DNA from: Paraniabella defluvii
GTDB taxonomy: Bacteria; Bacteroidota; Bacteroidia; Chitinophagales; Chitinophagaceae
Assembly (NCBI GenBank): GCA_019316985.1
Contig: CP079215.1
Span: forward strand, 3,348,001-3,412,000
Reading direction: 5' to 3'
Length of the DNA stretch: 64,000 nt
Below, one piece after another: positions 14,387-25,625 of this stretch (positions are counted from its first letter, which is position 1; each line of letters starts with the position of its first letter). Both the position numbers and the translations under genes were made by a program. The notes beneath the pieces were generated by a model, which was given only the letters and a program-made list of their open reading frames with translations, was not told the origin of the DNA and did not search any database.

Positions 14387-14731
14387 TCAGTAAATATAGT
14401 AGAGATGGAGATGGCCGAAACCCGGTAGTTGTTTGGGTTGGGGCGATACGGTGCCATGCAGCGCTGACTGATGAATGGCAAATGCTTCGTCAAAAAAACT
14501 GTAATGAAAGGCGGCGCTTCTTTTGGCAGCGGCTTCTTTTAAATTGAGATTACGATACTTTAATATGATGAGATCATCAATAGCAAGATCCTGCTGATCT
14601 CCGCCTTTATTAGATTGGTGTTTATTGTCACCACACTTCAACGGCCCCTTGTACGTAACCATATCGATGGTTTCGAAAGAGCTGCCAAAAAGAAGTAAAA
14701 GAAATAACAGTATGTGCGTTATACGATTCAT
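14387..14731 (-). CDS. Hypothetical secreted protein
   Basis: The 114-residue open frame starts with a hydrophobic segment (ILLFLLLLFGSSF) that looks like a signal peptide. I see no known domain. It is co-directional with and upstream of the efflux adaptor, about 125 bases apart, so it might be the first gene of that transcript. The C-terminal half is of uncertain frame, and an indel could have changed the true end. Confidence 0.4.
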   Translation of the reverse strand: MNRITHILLFLLLLFGSSFETIDMVTYKGPLKCGDNKHQSNKGGDQQDLAIDDLIILKYRNLNLKEAAAKRSAAFHYSFFDEAFAIHQSALHGTVSPQPKQLPGFGHLHLYYIY

Positions 14732-14921
14732 GAAGTCTTTTACGGCAACATTACTGGCTAATGCTTAGATGCTGAATATCCGCAAAACTAAAAGATAAGG
14801 TTCAAAAATTCAAGCGAAATATCAATTTTTTCGGCACAGCTGTAACCAGCTTCGTTGTGATACCACACAAACAATACGGAAGTAAAAAGGTTTAATAAAT
14901 TGTGATGTATTTTAAATAAAG

Positions 14922-14944
14922 AAAGCCTGAGTCACTCAGGCTTT
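14922..14944 (-). terminator. Terminator after the SusCD operon
   Basis: A near-perfect palindrome (AAAGCCTGAGT, one-base centre, ACTCAGGCTTT) lies 27 bases after the SusD stop codon. On the minus strand it is followed by a T-rich stretch. Confidence 0.75.
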
Positions 14945-14970
14945 AAAGTTATGACAATAAAAGCAGGTGA

Positions 14971-16407
14971 TTAAAATTTTTGCCACCAAAGCCTGGTACC
15001 TTTTGTATCGCCACCTATCGCCTGGGCTGCTGCTTCCTTATTAGCCCGGTTTGTATTGTTTTCTGTAGTGGGATAAGTAATACGGTTAGGGACCATTGAA
15101 ACGGTTGGATCTAACGAACCTGCAACCGGGGCTATGAACAAAGGCGTACCATCCGGTTTATTGAAGTTTAACCGTACGCGCTCAAACCATGACTGCATGC
15201 CCTGCATGTAAAAAGCCAGCCATTTTTGCGTACCTATACTGTTTTTCCATGTGGCCGTATTATAAGGCACTCTTGCGATATATGCTGTGGCGCTATCGGC
15301 GGAAACGCCCCAAAACTCCATGCTGGTTCTGATGCCGCTATTGTAGAACGTTGGTGCGCTTCCGGTAGTTATATTTCTGGCCGCGGCTTCTGCTTTTAAA
15401 AACAGGCCCTCTGCAGCGGTAAAAATAATTCCCGGAAAGTTAGGGCTGTAAACCCGGTTGGAAGGCTTTGAGAAATTGTTGGCGTCTGATGCGTTATTGT
15501 CGCCCGAAGCATACGGTACACCTTTGTACACACCGCCAACCGTTCTCGCATACATAGGGAGACGGGGATCTCCGGTTGCAACCATATAATCTACCAGGGT
15601 GGATGTTACTACGAATTGAACCGGATCCCTGTCTATATTATTGTAAGGAAAAGCCTCTGTGGCATTATTGGTATAAGGGAACAGGGCATTATCGGCATTG
15701 CTTTCTATAATGCCACCCAGAATGGCTTTTTCAATATAAGGCTTAGCCGTGGCTTCATCCACATTGCTCATCCGCATCGCCATGCGCAGCATGAGTGAAT
15801 TGGCAAACTTCTTCCACTTGGCCACATCACCGCGATATAGCACGTCACCGGTTGCAAAAGAGGGGTTGGAAGTATTCAACTGGGCCTGGTAGCCGTCTAA
15901 TTTTGCAAGCAGGTCTTTATAAATTGTTGCAGCATCGTCGTAAGCGGGTAAGGGCTGTTCACTTATAGCTTCTGTATAAGGTATATTTCCAAATGCATCG
16001 GTAAGCATATGGTACACCCATACCCGTAGCACGCCTGCGATGGCATTCTGATTGGCTGCGGCTGCCTGGTTAGTAGCCTTCTCGTTAATGATCTCTATTT
16101 CTTTTAATGCCGGCAGCACCACGGAATACATGGTCCAAAGGTTTGCAGCGCCTGCATCAGAAGAGCTGTAGCGGCTGTCTTGCTTGGAATCGGTGCCCGC
16201 CCAGTATTGCGCATAGTGCATGCCTATACGGTTATTTGTAAAAGTATTGTATAAAATATCTGAGGCTTTTTTTCCAGCAAAAAGTATCAATTGTGATGTA
16301 GTGGCGCCGGTTGGCTTGGTAGGATCAGTATTAAGCTCTTCGAATTTACTACAGGAGCCGAGTAAAGCTAAAAGAAAGATGGAGGAAACTATATATATAG
16401 ATTTCAT
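14971..16407 (-). CDS. SusD/RagB-family outer-membrane lipoprotein
   Basis: This is the surface substrate-binding lipoprotein partner of the SusC-type transporter. The signal peptide ends in a lipobox (LLALLGSCSKFEELN), and the mature N-terminus LNTDPTKPTG is typical of the SusD/RagB-like group (PF12771 type). The helical TPR-like body includes RVWVYHMLTDAFGNIPYTEA. The frame is intact at 478 residues, the usual size. It starts 16 bases after the SusC stop. The substrate cannot be read from the sequence, and no glycosidase or peptidase is adjacent. Confidence 0.93.
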   Translation of the reverse strand: MKSIYIVSSIFLLALLGSCSKFEELNTDPTKPTGATTSQLILFAGKKASDILYNTFTNNRIGMHYAQYWAGTDSKQDSRYSSSDAGAANLWTMYSVVLPALKEIEIINEKATNQAAAANQNAIAGVLRVWVYHMLTDAFGNIPYTEAISEQPLPAYDDAATIYKDLLAKLDGYQAQLNTSNPSFATGDVLYRGDVAKWKKFANSLMLRMAMRMSNVDEATAKPYIEKAILGGIIESNADNALFPYTNNATEAFPYNNIDRDPVQFVVTSTLVDYMVATGDPRLPMYARTVGGVYKGVPYASGDNNASDANNFSKPSNRVYSPNFPGIIFTAAEGLFLKAEAAARNITTGSAPTFYNSGIRTSMEFWGVSADSATAYIARVPYNTATWKNSIGTQKWLAFYMQGMQSWFERVRLNFNKPDGTPLFIAPVAGSLDPTVSMVPNRITYPTTENNTNRANKEAAAQAIGGDTKGTRLWWQKF

Positions 16408-16423
16408 TGTTGATGGTATTAAG

Positions 16424-19400
16424 TTAGAAAGCGATATTGAGGTTTAAACCAAAAGAACGTACAGATGGCAGGGCGCCTCCCTCGAAGCCCTGAATATTGC
16501 CCGAACCATTTGCCAGGTTGGAAGGATCAACATTCGGCGCGTTAGATTTAATCAGCCATAGGTTTCTGCCGTACAGTGAAAGAGTAATATTATCGGAGTT
16601 GATTTTATCCGACCATGCCTGGGAAGTTGGTAACCCAGCGTTACTTCTCTTAAATAAATGTAACTGGCGTCGTATATATTAGCGCTATGCACATTATTAT
16701 TTCTTCCAAAATTTGCCTGGTAATAGGTTTTGGCAGGAACATTCACCGCGTAAGGAGCATAACTGCCATCAGCCTGCTTCACTACACCAGATACAGGCAC
16801 TCCATTTTCCCTGATGCCGTTTTCTGCCGTTTCAGCCAGCAGGCCTGAATATTTCCGTACATATTGGTGTACGAAAAGAATTTTCCACCCTGGCTGAAGT
16901 CTATAAGTGTTCTTAGCGAAATATTTTTGTAGGTAAAGGAGTTGGTAACGCCTCCTACGAAATCAGGATACACACTTCCTAGTGGAACTGTTGTACTGGT
17001 AAGCTGGTACAGGCCGGCTGAATCCAGTATCTTACGCCCCTGATTATCGTACGCATAATCAAATCCATATAAGGTACCAAGGGGCTGCCCTTTTACCGCA
17101 ACTAAAGCTACAGGAGGTGTCATTCTTCTTTCCTGGCCTATCACAACCCTGTCGGTGATTTCCTGGCCGTTTTGCGCCAGATCGAGAACCTTGTTAATGT
17201 TTCTGGAGAAATTAACAGCAATATTCCAGCTAAAGTTTTTTGACTTAACAGGCGTTCCATCAACTCTTAGTTCCAACCCTCTGTTATTGATCTTACCAAG
17301 ATTAATGATAGAATTGGTATAACCTGTGGTTTGCGATACCGGGATAGAGATGATCTGGTTCTTAGTGATGCGATCATAGTAGGTAAAGTCTATGCCAAAG
17401 CGGTTATTGAACATTTTCAGTTCCACACCTGCTTCTTTTTCCGTACTCATTTCAGGTAACAGGTTGGGGTTTCGCCGGGTAGGATCTACGCCTGTCATCG
17501 ATTGCCCGTTGAATTGAACAGGGGCCTGGTATACGGTGAACAGGTTAAAAGGATCAGTGTCATTACCAACCTGTGCAATACCTGCTCTAAATTTACCAAA
17601 GTTCAGCCACGCTGCATTTTTGATCCAGTCAGAAAAAATGATAGATGTTGAAGCAGAAGGATAGAAGTAAGCCCGGGGCGGCCATTACGTAATAAGGTAG
17701 ATGACCAGTCATTTCTTCCTGTTAGCTCAAGGAATACGCTGTTGGTAAACCCTATAGTAGCTGTTCCAAACACCGAATTAATTTGCTTGCGTGGATTTTG
17801 CTCTGTTATTAAAACCGGACCCAGGCTGTTAGCCAGGGTATATACACCTGCCGAACCTAAACCGGTAGTTGTACTGCCCGTAAATAACCTGGCATCCTGG
17901 CGCATAATATTGCCTCCTACTGTTACGTTAACATTAAACTTCTCCCCAATGTCTTTTCTTACGTTTGCCGTAGCGAGATAGTTCATTTCTTTAAAGTCTA
18001 TTGTATTACGCAGGTAGCTTCCGGGTAAATATCCTTTGGCAGACCTTTCTTCCTGTACGGTGTTATAGGTATCCATGAAGACTTTGGTACTCAAAGTAAG
18101 CCAGTCTGTAGCAGTATAATCCAAACCTAACGATCCGAATACCCGGTTTCTGCTGTCGTTCTGGTATTCTTCAAATCTTGTCCAGTACGGGTTGTTTGAA
18201 AAGGCTAATGTATCATTGGCAAATGACCGTCGGTTCCAGCTCCTTTGGGTGCCGTCGGCATATTTATATTCGCTCATCTTATCCATATCCCATTGCCGCT
18301 GCCCGTACTCGCTAAATAACATCATCATATTCTGGCCGGTAAAGCCGGTACCAGGGCGACCTTTGGCTTCGGTATAAGCATATCTTACGCCAGCTGAGGC
18401 AACCAGGTCATCTGTTATTTTATAAGTTCCGTTTATCCCGGCATTGGTACGGGACAGTCGCGAATTGGGCAATACGAAGCGTTGCCGGGTGTCTGCAAAG
18501 GCAATCCGTATAGAGCCGCGATCATTGCTGCTGCCCATGCTGATACTGTTGGTGATCGTAAGGCCACTTTGAAAGAAATCCCTGACGTTGTTGGGTTGCG
18601 GCGCCCATGGAGCAGTAAGGCCAAAATCCGGATTGCCTTTATTTTTGTCGAAAGACCAATAATGTCTTACCAGGCGACCATCGAGCCTTGGCCCCAGGAT
18701 TCGTCTACGCTAAACTCAGGCATCAGATCATACTTTCCTCGAACGGGGTCGTTGTAAGCCGCTGCATCGGGTGACAAAATAATCGGGATTGCTGTTATAC
18801 CATAAAGTGTCGAATTTGCCATCGCTTCCTCCCCGTAAAGGTTTTGATATTCTGGCAAAATATATACTTTGTCTGATTGAACATTCAGGCTGTAATTAAC
18901 CCCGAAATTTTTAGCACCGGCAGATTTTTTAGTAGTCACCAATACCACGCCGTTTTGTCCGCGGCTACCATATAATGCCGTAGCCGCAGCGCCTTTTAAC
19001 ACGGATATCTGGTCTATATCGTCGGGATTGATGTCCTGAATGGGGTTACCATAATCAAAGCCGCCGCCGCCAATTTGTTGCCCGTAAGAATTGGTATTAA
19101 GGTTGCTGAAAGGTATCCCATCTACAATGAACAAGGCGTTGTTGTCGCCTTGAATAGATTTAGGACCACGTATATTAACTTTGGTAGAGCCGCCCATGGA
19201 GCCGCTGTTGGTAGTTATCTGAACACCGGCTACGCGTCCCGCTAAATTATTCACAAAGTTTACTTCCTTAGCCGTTTGAATATCGCTGCCATCTACCTCT
19301 GATACTGCATATCCCACCGACCGGCTTTTCTTAGAAATGCCTAATGCGGTTACCGTTACTTCTTCCAGTTGTTCGGGCGAGCTTTGCTGCAATTGAATAG

Positions 19401-20082
19401 TCAGCGCATTAGAAGAAGTAAGTGTTCGTTCCTGGGGCGCCACTCCTACGGCAGAGAACCGTACTTTGGCATTGGGTATAAAAGGGATCGAGAAGCTGCC
19501 GTCAGCGCCGGCCGTATATAATTTCCCATCGGGGTACTCAATACTGGCTGAAGGAAGTGGCTCGCCTGCACTATTGGTTACGGTTCCCTTTATATAAATA
19601 GTATCTCCGGTATTGGTCACGGCTGCTGTTTTCGCGGTGCTGTCATTGCCGTTTGCAGCCAGAGCAGCAGCACTGTCGGTAAGGGGTACCTGCTGTTTTT
19701 TAGACGAGTCAACTACTGTTTGCGCCTGGCCGGTAATAGTATCCTTTACCCGGTTGCTCATCTTCCAGCTACCTACAATTTCGCTGTTGTCTTTAATATT
19801 GATCAGGATGCTGTCGGCGGCCGGCACCACAAAAGAGAGGTTAAGATTAAGCAGGCTGTTCCTGATTTGTATAGAATCGCCCTTGCCTGCTTTCAAACTA
19901 AAAATACCTTCGGCATCGGTTTTTGAAGTGTCTGTCGTTCCGTTTTTATAAAGATAGGTATCGCTGATTCCGATACCTGTTTTACCAATTACTTTTCCGC
20001 TTATTGTCTGGGCCCTTAAAAAATTGAAAGAGGATAGAAAGAATACAATAATAAGTACTACACGGTTTAGCTTAAATAACAT
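16424..20082 (-). CDS. SusC/RagA TonB-linked outer-membrane transporter (frameshifted)
   Basis: This TonB-dependent transporter pairs with SusD for nutrient uptake across the outer membrane. A signal peptide (LIIVFFLSSFNFLRAQ) is followed by a first carboxypeptidase-regulatory-like segment (TISGKVIGKTGIGISDTYLY), a linker, and a second such domain (IKGTVTNSAGEPLPSASIEY). The plug then carries NLAGRVAGVQI, NIRGPKSIQGDNNALFIVDG and ALYGSRGQNGVVLVTTK. The barrel continues to the C-terminal SVRSFGLNLNIAF with terminal Phe. Breaks occur near 18600, 17550-17680, 16860 and 16620-16800. Total reconstructed length is about 1220 residues. The double regulatory domain is longer than the usual single one. 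Confidence 0.92.
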
Positions 20083-20192
20083 AGTTTGTTCGATAGGGTT
20101 TGGTAAGAGTATCTATTGCCTGCCAATTCTAACAATAACTTCGCCAAAGCTTTAACATAGAAATTAGAAATTCGTTAAAACCTTTAGCAAAG

Positions 20193-20221
20193 AAAGCCTG
20201 TAAGAAACTCTTACAGGCTTT
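20193..20221 (-). terminator. Terminator after sucC
   Basis: AAAGCCTGTAAGA and TCTTACAGGCTTT form a 12-13-bp stem with a short loop about 35 bases after the sucC stop codon on the minus strand. The sequence after it on that strand starts CTTTG, so the T tract is weak. Confidence 0.75.
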
Positions 20222-20255
20222 ACATTATAAAAATTAGTTGCTTACGTATTAGCGA

Positions 20256-21465
20256 TTAGGCTACTGCTTTTTTACAAGATCAGCTGCTTCACTTAATAAA
20301 ATCGCAGATTGTACTTTTAAGCCGCTTTCGTCGATCAGTTGCTTTGCTTCTGCGGCATTAGTTCCTGTAATCTGACAATAATCGGAATTTCGATATTGCC
20401 CAGGTTCTTATAAGCTTCAATAACGCCAGCAGCCACACGGTCGCAACGAACGATACCGCCGAAGATATTGATCAGGATTGCTTTTACCGCGGGATCTTTC
20501 ATAATGATCTTAAACCCGGCTTCTACGGTTTGTGCATTAGCGGTACCACCCACATCGAGGAAGTTGGCAGGCTCGCCCCGCTCAATTTGATCATATCCAT
20601 GGTAGCCATTGCCAGCCCCGCGCCGTTTACCATACAACCCACATTGCCATCCAGTTTAACGAAGTTCAGGTTGTGTTTGCCTGCTTCAACTTCTGTGGGA
20701 TCTTCTTCTGTAATATCTCTCAATGTAGCAAGATCGGCGTGACGGATCATTGCATTATCATCCAGGCTCATTTTACAATCTACCGCAATGATCTTATCAT
20801 CGGCAGCTTTAAACAAGGGGTTAATTTCCAGCATACCACAATCCAATCCCAGGTATGCGTTGTATAAATTGATAACGAATTTTACGCAGTTTTTAAATGC
20901 TTCGCCTTTTAAACCAAGATTGAAGGCAATTTTTCTTGCCTGGAATCCCTGCAGGCCGCCTGACGGGTGTACATACTCTTTAAATATTTTCTCAGGCGTG
21001 TCGTGCGCTACATCCTCAATATTCATACCGCCTTCAGTACTGTACATGATCACGTTTTTACCACTGGAGCGATCTAACAGAATGGAAAGATAGAACTCCT
21101 GTCTCTCGCTGGGACCATCATAATACATATCCTGCCCAACGAATATTTTGTTCACTACCTTACCGGCAGGTCCTGTTTGTACTGTAACCAGCGTTCCGCC
21201 TAATATGCCCTGTGCAAACTCCTGTATATCTTCTATCGACTTTGCAACTTTTACACCATTAATGCCTGTTTTCTTTTACAGTACCTTTTCCACGACCGCC
21301 TGCATGGATCTGTGCTTTTACAACAGCAAACTTGCTGCCGCTGTCAGTTTTTATCTTGCGATAAGCCTCTTCAGCTTCCTGAACGGAACTACATGCGTAG
21401 CCTTCCTGCACGGGTACATTGTATTTTTTTAGTAACTCTTTTGCCTGATATTCATGAAGGTTCAT
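20256..21465 (-). CDS. sucC: Succinyl-CoA synthetase beta subunit (frameshifted)
   Basis: This is the ATP-grasp beta subunit of the TCA-cycle enzyme that makes succinate and ATP or GTP from succinyl-CoA. The N-terminus [20 protein letters not shown] is canonical. Other landmarks are [12 protein letters not shown] (nucleotide site), LEINPLF, and the C-terminal CoA-ligase part with NFLDVGGTA and [13 protein letters not shown]. Breaks lie near 21160-21258, 20585, 20360 and 20270. The last is an A6 run on the coding strand; one more A extends the end to DLVKKAVA and a stop at 20256. Reconstructed length of about 404 residues matches the family. The alpha subunit gene is not in this window. Confidence 0.93.
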
Positions 21466-21569
21466 AGTAAAAAACTTTTGGCACGAAGATAAGAGGAAAG
21501 TTTAAAGTTTACATTCAAAGTTTGACTTTAAGCCGGCGTCAGAGGGTGAATAGGGTACCTGTGCAAATA

Positions 21570-22027
21570 TTACTTTTTAGTAAATAATGTTTTCGCAATT
21601 TCATTCGGGTCGATTTCTTTCAATTGGTCTCCCTCATCAATAAATAATTTCCCTCCCGGATATAGCGCTTTGGCGATATTTTTCAATGCGGGTAGCGCCG
21701 CTTCGGGATGTCTGCCGTCCAACGCACCCACACGTATGGCAAATGCCAGGTTAAATGTGCCTTCTTCTTCGATGTTACCGAAGTTTTCAATGGCTACCTG
21801 GCGAAAACCAGCTTTACCGGCCGTTATAGCTGCAGTGCAGTTTTTTACGGATTGCCGGATGGCTTTTGCCGACCGGTCTACGCCCAGTACATAAATATTC
21901 GTAAAGCGTGCCGCGATCTCCTGGCAGCTATGCCGGTTCCGCAGCCAATTTCGAGCACACGCATTCCTTCGTGTAAGGGCAGGGTATTAACTATTTGTAA
22001 GAGGCGTTTAGATATCGTTGGTTTCAT
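21570..22027 (-). CDS. Class I SAM-dependent methyltransferase, short (frameshifted)
   Basis: The minus strand encodes a start (MKPTISKRLLQIVNTL), motif I (VLEIGCGTGIA), an acidic end of beta2 (VLGVDRSAKAI), and a C-terminal GGKLFIDEGDQL strand before the stop at 21570. This is the Rossmann fold of class I methyltransferases. A single missing base just after motif I (near 21932) breaks the frame. Restored, the protein is about 153 residues, short for the class. The substrate is unknown. It lies between sucC and a purine salvage gene without evident linkage. Confidence 0.75.
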
Positions 22028-22253
22028 CGGTTAAAAATTATGCATCGTATTAAATTGCCGGCAGCTTCAGTTGCATCTTAATATAGGATAATCCAGTCCG
22101 GGATCTTCTATCCGCTTCCGGCACTTTATACGAAAATTCCTTATTAAAACGGTACATATGATCTCGAAAACTGCTTTCTCTTAAAATATTAATAAAACTA
22201 AGGGTATTGAGGGTATTAACACCATGAACTTCTGCTAAGCTATTCCCTTTTAC

Positions 22254-22261
22254 TATATTTG
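22254..22261 (+). promoter_or_regulatory. Putative -7 promoter element for the purine phosphorylase
   Basis: TATATTTG matches the Bacteroidota -7 consensus TAnnTTTG exactly and lies 21 bases before the ATG at 22283. No clear TTTG is seen at -33. Confidence 0.5.
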
Positions 22262-22282
22262 CTCACTTAAATAAGTATCCCT

Positions 22283-23106
22283 ATGAGTGAGGTTATTGTA
22301 CAAAAGGTAAACGAAACAGCTGCTTTTTTAAAAGCTCAGTATGACAGGCAGCCGCAGGCGGCTATTATATTGGGAAGCGGGCTCGGGAATTTTGTACAAA
22401 AAATAAAGGTAGAAAAGGAAGTGCCGTATACAGATATACCGAATTTCCCCGTGTCAACAGTTAAAGGTCACTCAGGTAAATTGATATTTGGTGAACTTGC
22501 GGGTAAAAAGGTGGTGGCTATGAGCGGCCGCTTTCATTATTATGAAGGATACACGCCGCAGGAAGTAGTATTCCCGATAAGAGTATTGAAAATGCTGGGC
22601 ATACAAACACTTTTATTAAGTAATGCGGCGGGCGGCGTTAATGAAGCTTTTAAGGTGGGAGACATCATGATCATCAACGATCATATCAGCTTTAGTACGC
22701 CCAATCCATTAATAGGTAAGAATATAGAAGAGTGGGGCACCCGCTTTCCCGATATGAGCGAGCCGTACAAAAACACCTTATCGCAAAAGCAAAGGAAATT
22801 GGCCGGGAAGCATCTATACAACTACATGAGGGCGTTTATTTTGTAGTAACGGGACCGACTTTTGAAACAAGAGCCGAATACCGTTTAATTAAAATTGTTG
22901 GCGCCGATGCAGTAGGGATGAGCACGGTACAGGAGTGCATCGTAGCAAATCATATGGGCATGGAGGTTTTTGCAGTAAGTGTTATTACCGACCTGGGCAT
23001 AAGGGAAGAAGAAAATGTTATTACACATGAAGAGGTACTGGAAGCTGCTAATGCCGCCGAACCGAAACTGGCACATTTATTTACCGAGTTGATAAAAGCT
23101 TTATAG
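22283..23106 (+). CDS. Purine nucleoside phosphorylase (frameshifted)
   Basis: This trimeric-type purine nucleoside phosphorylase (inosine/guanosine, EC 2.4.2.1) splits purine nucleosides with phosphate for salvage. Motifs are IILGSGLG (phosphate loop), VKGHSG, MSGRFHYYEGY, LLSNAAGGVN, TGPTFETRAEYR and ADAVGMSTVQE. A missing base near 22783 separates the two halves; adding one gives YKNTLIAKAKEIGREASIQL. Reconstructed length of about 274 residues is normal. A start at ATG 22283 fits the upstream -7 element. Confidence 0.93.
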
Positions 23107-23113
23107 AGATTTG

Positions 23114-25160
23114 ATGAGGGGATATTTTTACTGGTATTTGTAGTAGTGGGCTTTTCAATATATGCTCAAAATCCTGTAAGGAGTGTTGGCGACAGGTTCA
23201 GGGGATTGCCAATGCGGGAGGGGGATCCGATACGTTGGGCAGAAGGAATAAGTTTGAAGACTCTATTACAATTACCTATCGCTATCTGGATACAGCCCGG
23301 GCGTACCGGCTTGACTCTTCAATTAACGATTTTACTGTAAAGTATCCTATCCCTGCCGATTACTATCACCTCGCCAATACCGGGGCTGCCGCGCAATCTT
23401 TTTGTTTTCACCCGTTATGAAATCGGGTTGGGATGCCGGTTTTCATGCCTATGATATTTATAAGTTCACGGTTGATAAAGCCCGTTTTTTACGGTTACAA
23501 GGCCTTATTCTGAAATCAGTTATATGCTGGGAACGCGCAGCGAGCAGATGATTGAGCTGATGCATACACAAAATATCAAACCGCAATGGAATGCCAGTGT
23601 GCATTACCGCATGATTGGAGCGCCGGGTATTTACCGCAACCAGAAAACCAGCCATAACAACTATGCGCTTACCAACTGGTTTCAAACTCAGGACAGGCGA
23701 TATACCAACTATGTAGCCATTGTGGCCAATAAATTGAAAGGGGGCGAAAGCGGGGGCATACTTAATGATATCAACTATATAGATAATCCCAATTATGCCG
23801 AGCGTATCAGGGTGCCAACCAAACTGGGAGGAGATGCAGGTGTGGGATCGGGTATTTTTAATACCGACGTTCCAACCGGTAATAATTACGAAGATTTTAA
23901 TGCCATAATGCGGCATCAGTATGACCTGGGCCGGAAAGATTCCCTGGTAAACGACAGCACCGTAATACCACTGTTCTTCCCGCGGGTGCGGCTGGAGCAT
24001 ACAATTCGCTATACCGCTTACAAGTACCTGTTCTCCGACGAAAGTCCTCAACAGCAATATTATAACACCTATTACAATCTGCCTTCGGTAACCTCGCTTT
24101 TTAGGAGAGAGGATTATTGGAAGGAGCTGATGAATGATTTTTCTATCTATACTTTCCTGATGAAAAAAATACCCAGCAATTTTTAAAAGTGGGTATTGCC
24201 CTGCAAAACCTCACAGGCATATTCCGGGACGGGATAACGGAAACCACTGATGGTATTAATTATGCCGACGACAGAACGAATAAAGCATATAACCTGATGG
24301 GGCATGGCGAGTATCGCAACCGTACTAAAAACCAGCGGTGGGATCTCCTTGCACGGGGTAATCTGTATTTTGTTGGCCTGAATGCAGGAGATTATGATGC
24401 GGCAGCCAGTATACTGGGCTCATTCGGGAAGATCGGCTCGCTGAAACTCGGTTTTGAAAATGTAAATCGTAGCCCCTCTTATATTACCAACCCTAATAGT
24501 TCCTTTTATTTCATGAAGGATACGGTAAGTCTTAAAAAGAGAATAGCACACACCTGTATGCCACCTTATACCAGCCACTTCTTAAGTTAAGGCTGTCCGG
24601 GCACTATTACCTGGTTAATAATTATATCTACTATACTGATTTTTATACCATTAACCAGGCTTCTCTCTTTAACCTGCTACAGATCTCGGCGCATAAAACT
24701 TTTGCTTTTGGTAAAAGGACCAGTTTAAATGGATTTCCGATAACTATTTTCAGCAGGTAATCGGTAACGGGCAGTGAATGTGCCCTCCTGGTTAACCCGT
24801 AACCGCATTATGTATGAAGGCAATCTTGGATTTAATAACCTGAAGATCGCCATGGGGTTTGATACCCGCTACCGGACAAACTATAAAGGCAATAACTATT
24901 CGCCTTTATTAGGACAGTTCTTTTACCAGGACAGTACCACCGTGAAATATAAGCTTCCCGATATAGCTGCTTTTGTTCATTTCCGTATCAATTCATTCAG
25001 GGCATTTTTGCGTGCGGAGAACCTGAATACATTCAGGAGCCTTGCTGCTCCAGATGGTAGTACTTCCTACGGGTTTACCAACAGTAATTTCGCAGCTCCC
25101 GATTACCCTTATGCGGGGCTAATTATACGATTTGGTATTTTCTGGGGTTTTGTTAACTAA
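23114..25160 (+). CDS. Putative porin, Porin_10 family (frameshifted)
   Basis: This is a predicted outer-membrane beta-barrel. One added T near 23128 gives a signal peptide (GYFLLVFVVVGFSIYAQNPV). The mature part has many alternating aromatic strands (TRYEIGLGWDAG, RLEHTIRYTAYKYLF). It ends in strands such as AGLIIRFGIFWGFVN. The arrangement resembles the Bacteroidota putative-porin family PF14121. Breaks occur near 23200, 23390, 23490, 24190, 24560 and 24740. Length is about 680 residues. It begins 8 bases after the purine phosphorylase gene, so the two may be co-transcribed. Confidence 0.75.
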
Positions 25161-25572
25161 GATCTAGTTCTAAGCGGGCAACCCAATGGTGGTTTTAAGG
25201 ATAACAGGGACCTAAGAAATAAGAGCCCATGACCTTGTTTTGTACTTTTTTAAAGCTCTGGGAATAACCTGTTTCTCATTCATGCTATTTATTTCCTCTT
25301 TAAGGTACATCAGGCATGCTATCGCAAACATTGCATCTCCCCAATCGGGGTATGCCCGTGTATCAATTATCGGCAACTAAATAATAGTACCCATTTGAGC
25401 CCTGAATACTTTACAACATTTATAGTTTTTGCCAGAGTGAATGCTACAAAATGGTAACCACCTTGGACCCCGGTACCAATATAGCGGTATATAGTCAGGC
25501 TGTCGCGGTTATTTTAATTGCAGGTCGTCACGTATAATCTTCTGCAGCTAACTATAATTAGCTTTTTATATA
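25161..25572. other. Intergenic stretch without a confident gene
   Basis: No recognised gene lies between the porin and the terminator at 25577. A short minus-strand frame (25212-25376, from a TTG) encodes DTRAYPDWGDAMFAIACLMY and about 35 further residues. It is compositionally protein-like but unrecognised; it could be the remnant of a larger gene. Confidence 0.3.
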
Positions 25573-25576
25573 CAAG

Positions 25577-25600
25577 AAAAAGCCGCCCTTTTGAGGCGGC
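25577..25600 (-). terminator. Terminator after the coiled-coil protein gene
   Basis: GCCGCC and GGCGGC form a GC-rich stem with a 7-base loop. On the minus strand it is followed by TTTTT. It lies 26 bases after the stop of the minus-strand gene. Confidence 0.85.
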
Positions 25601-25625
25601 ATTTATATTTGGGTTTCTGATGTGC

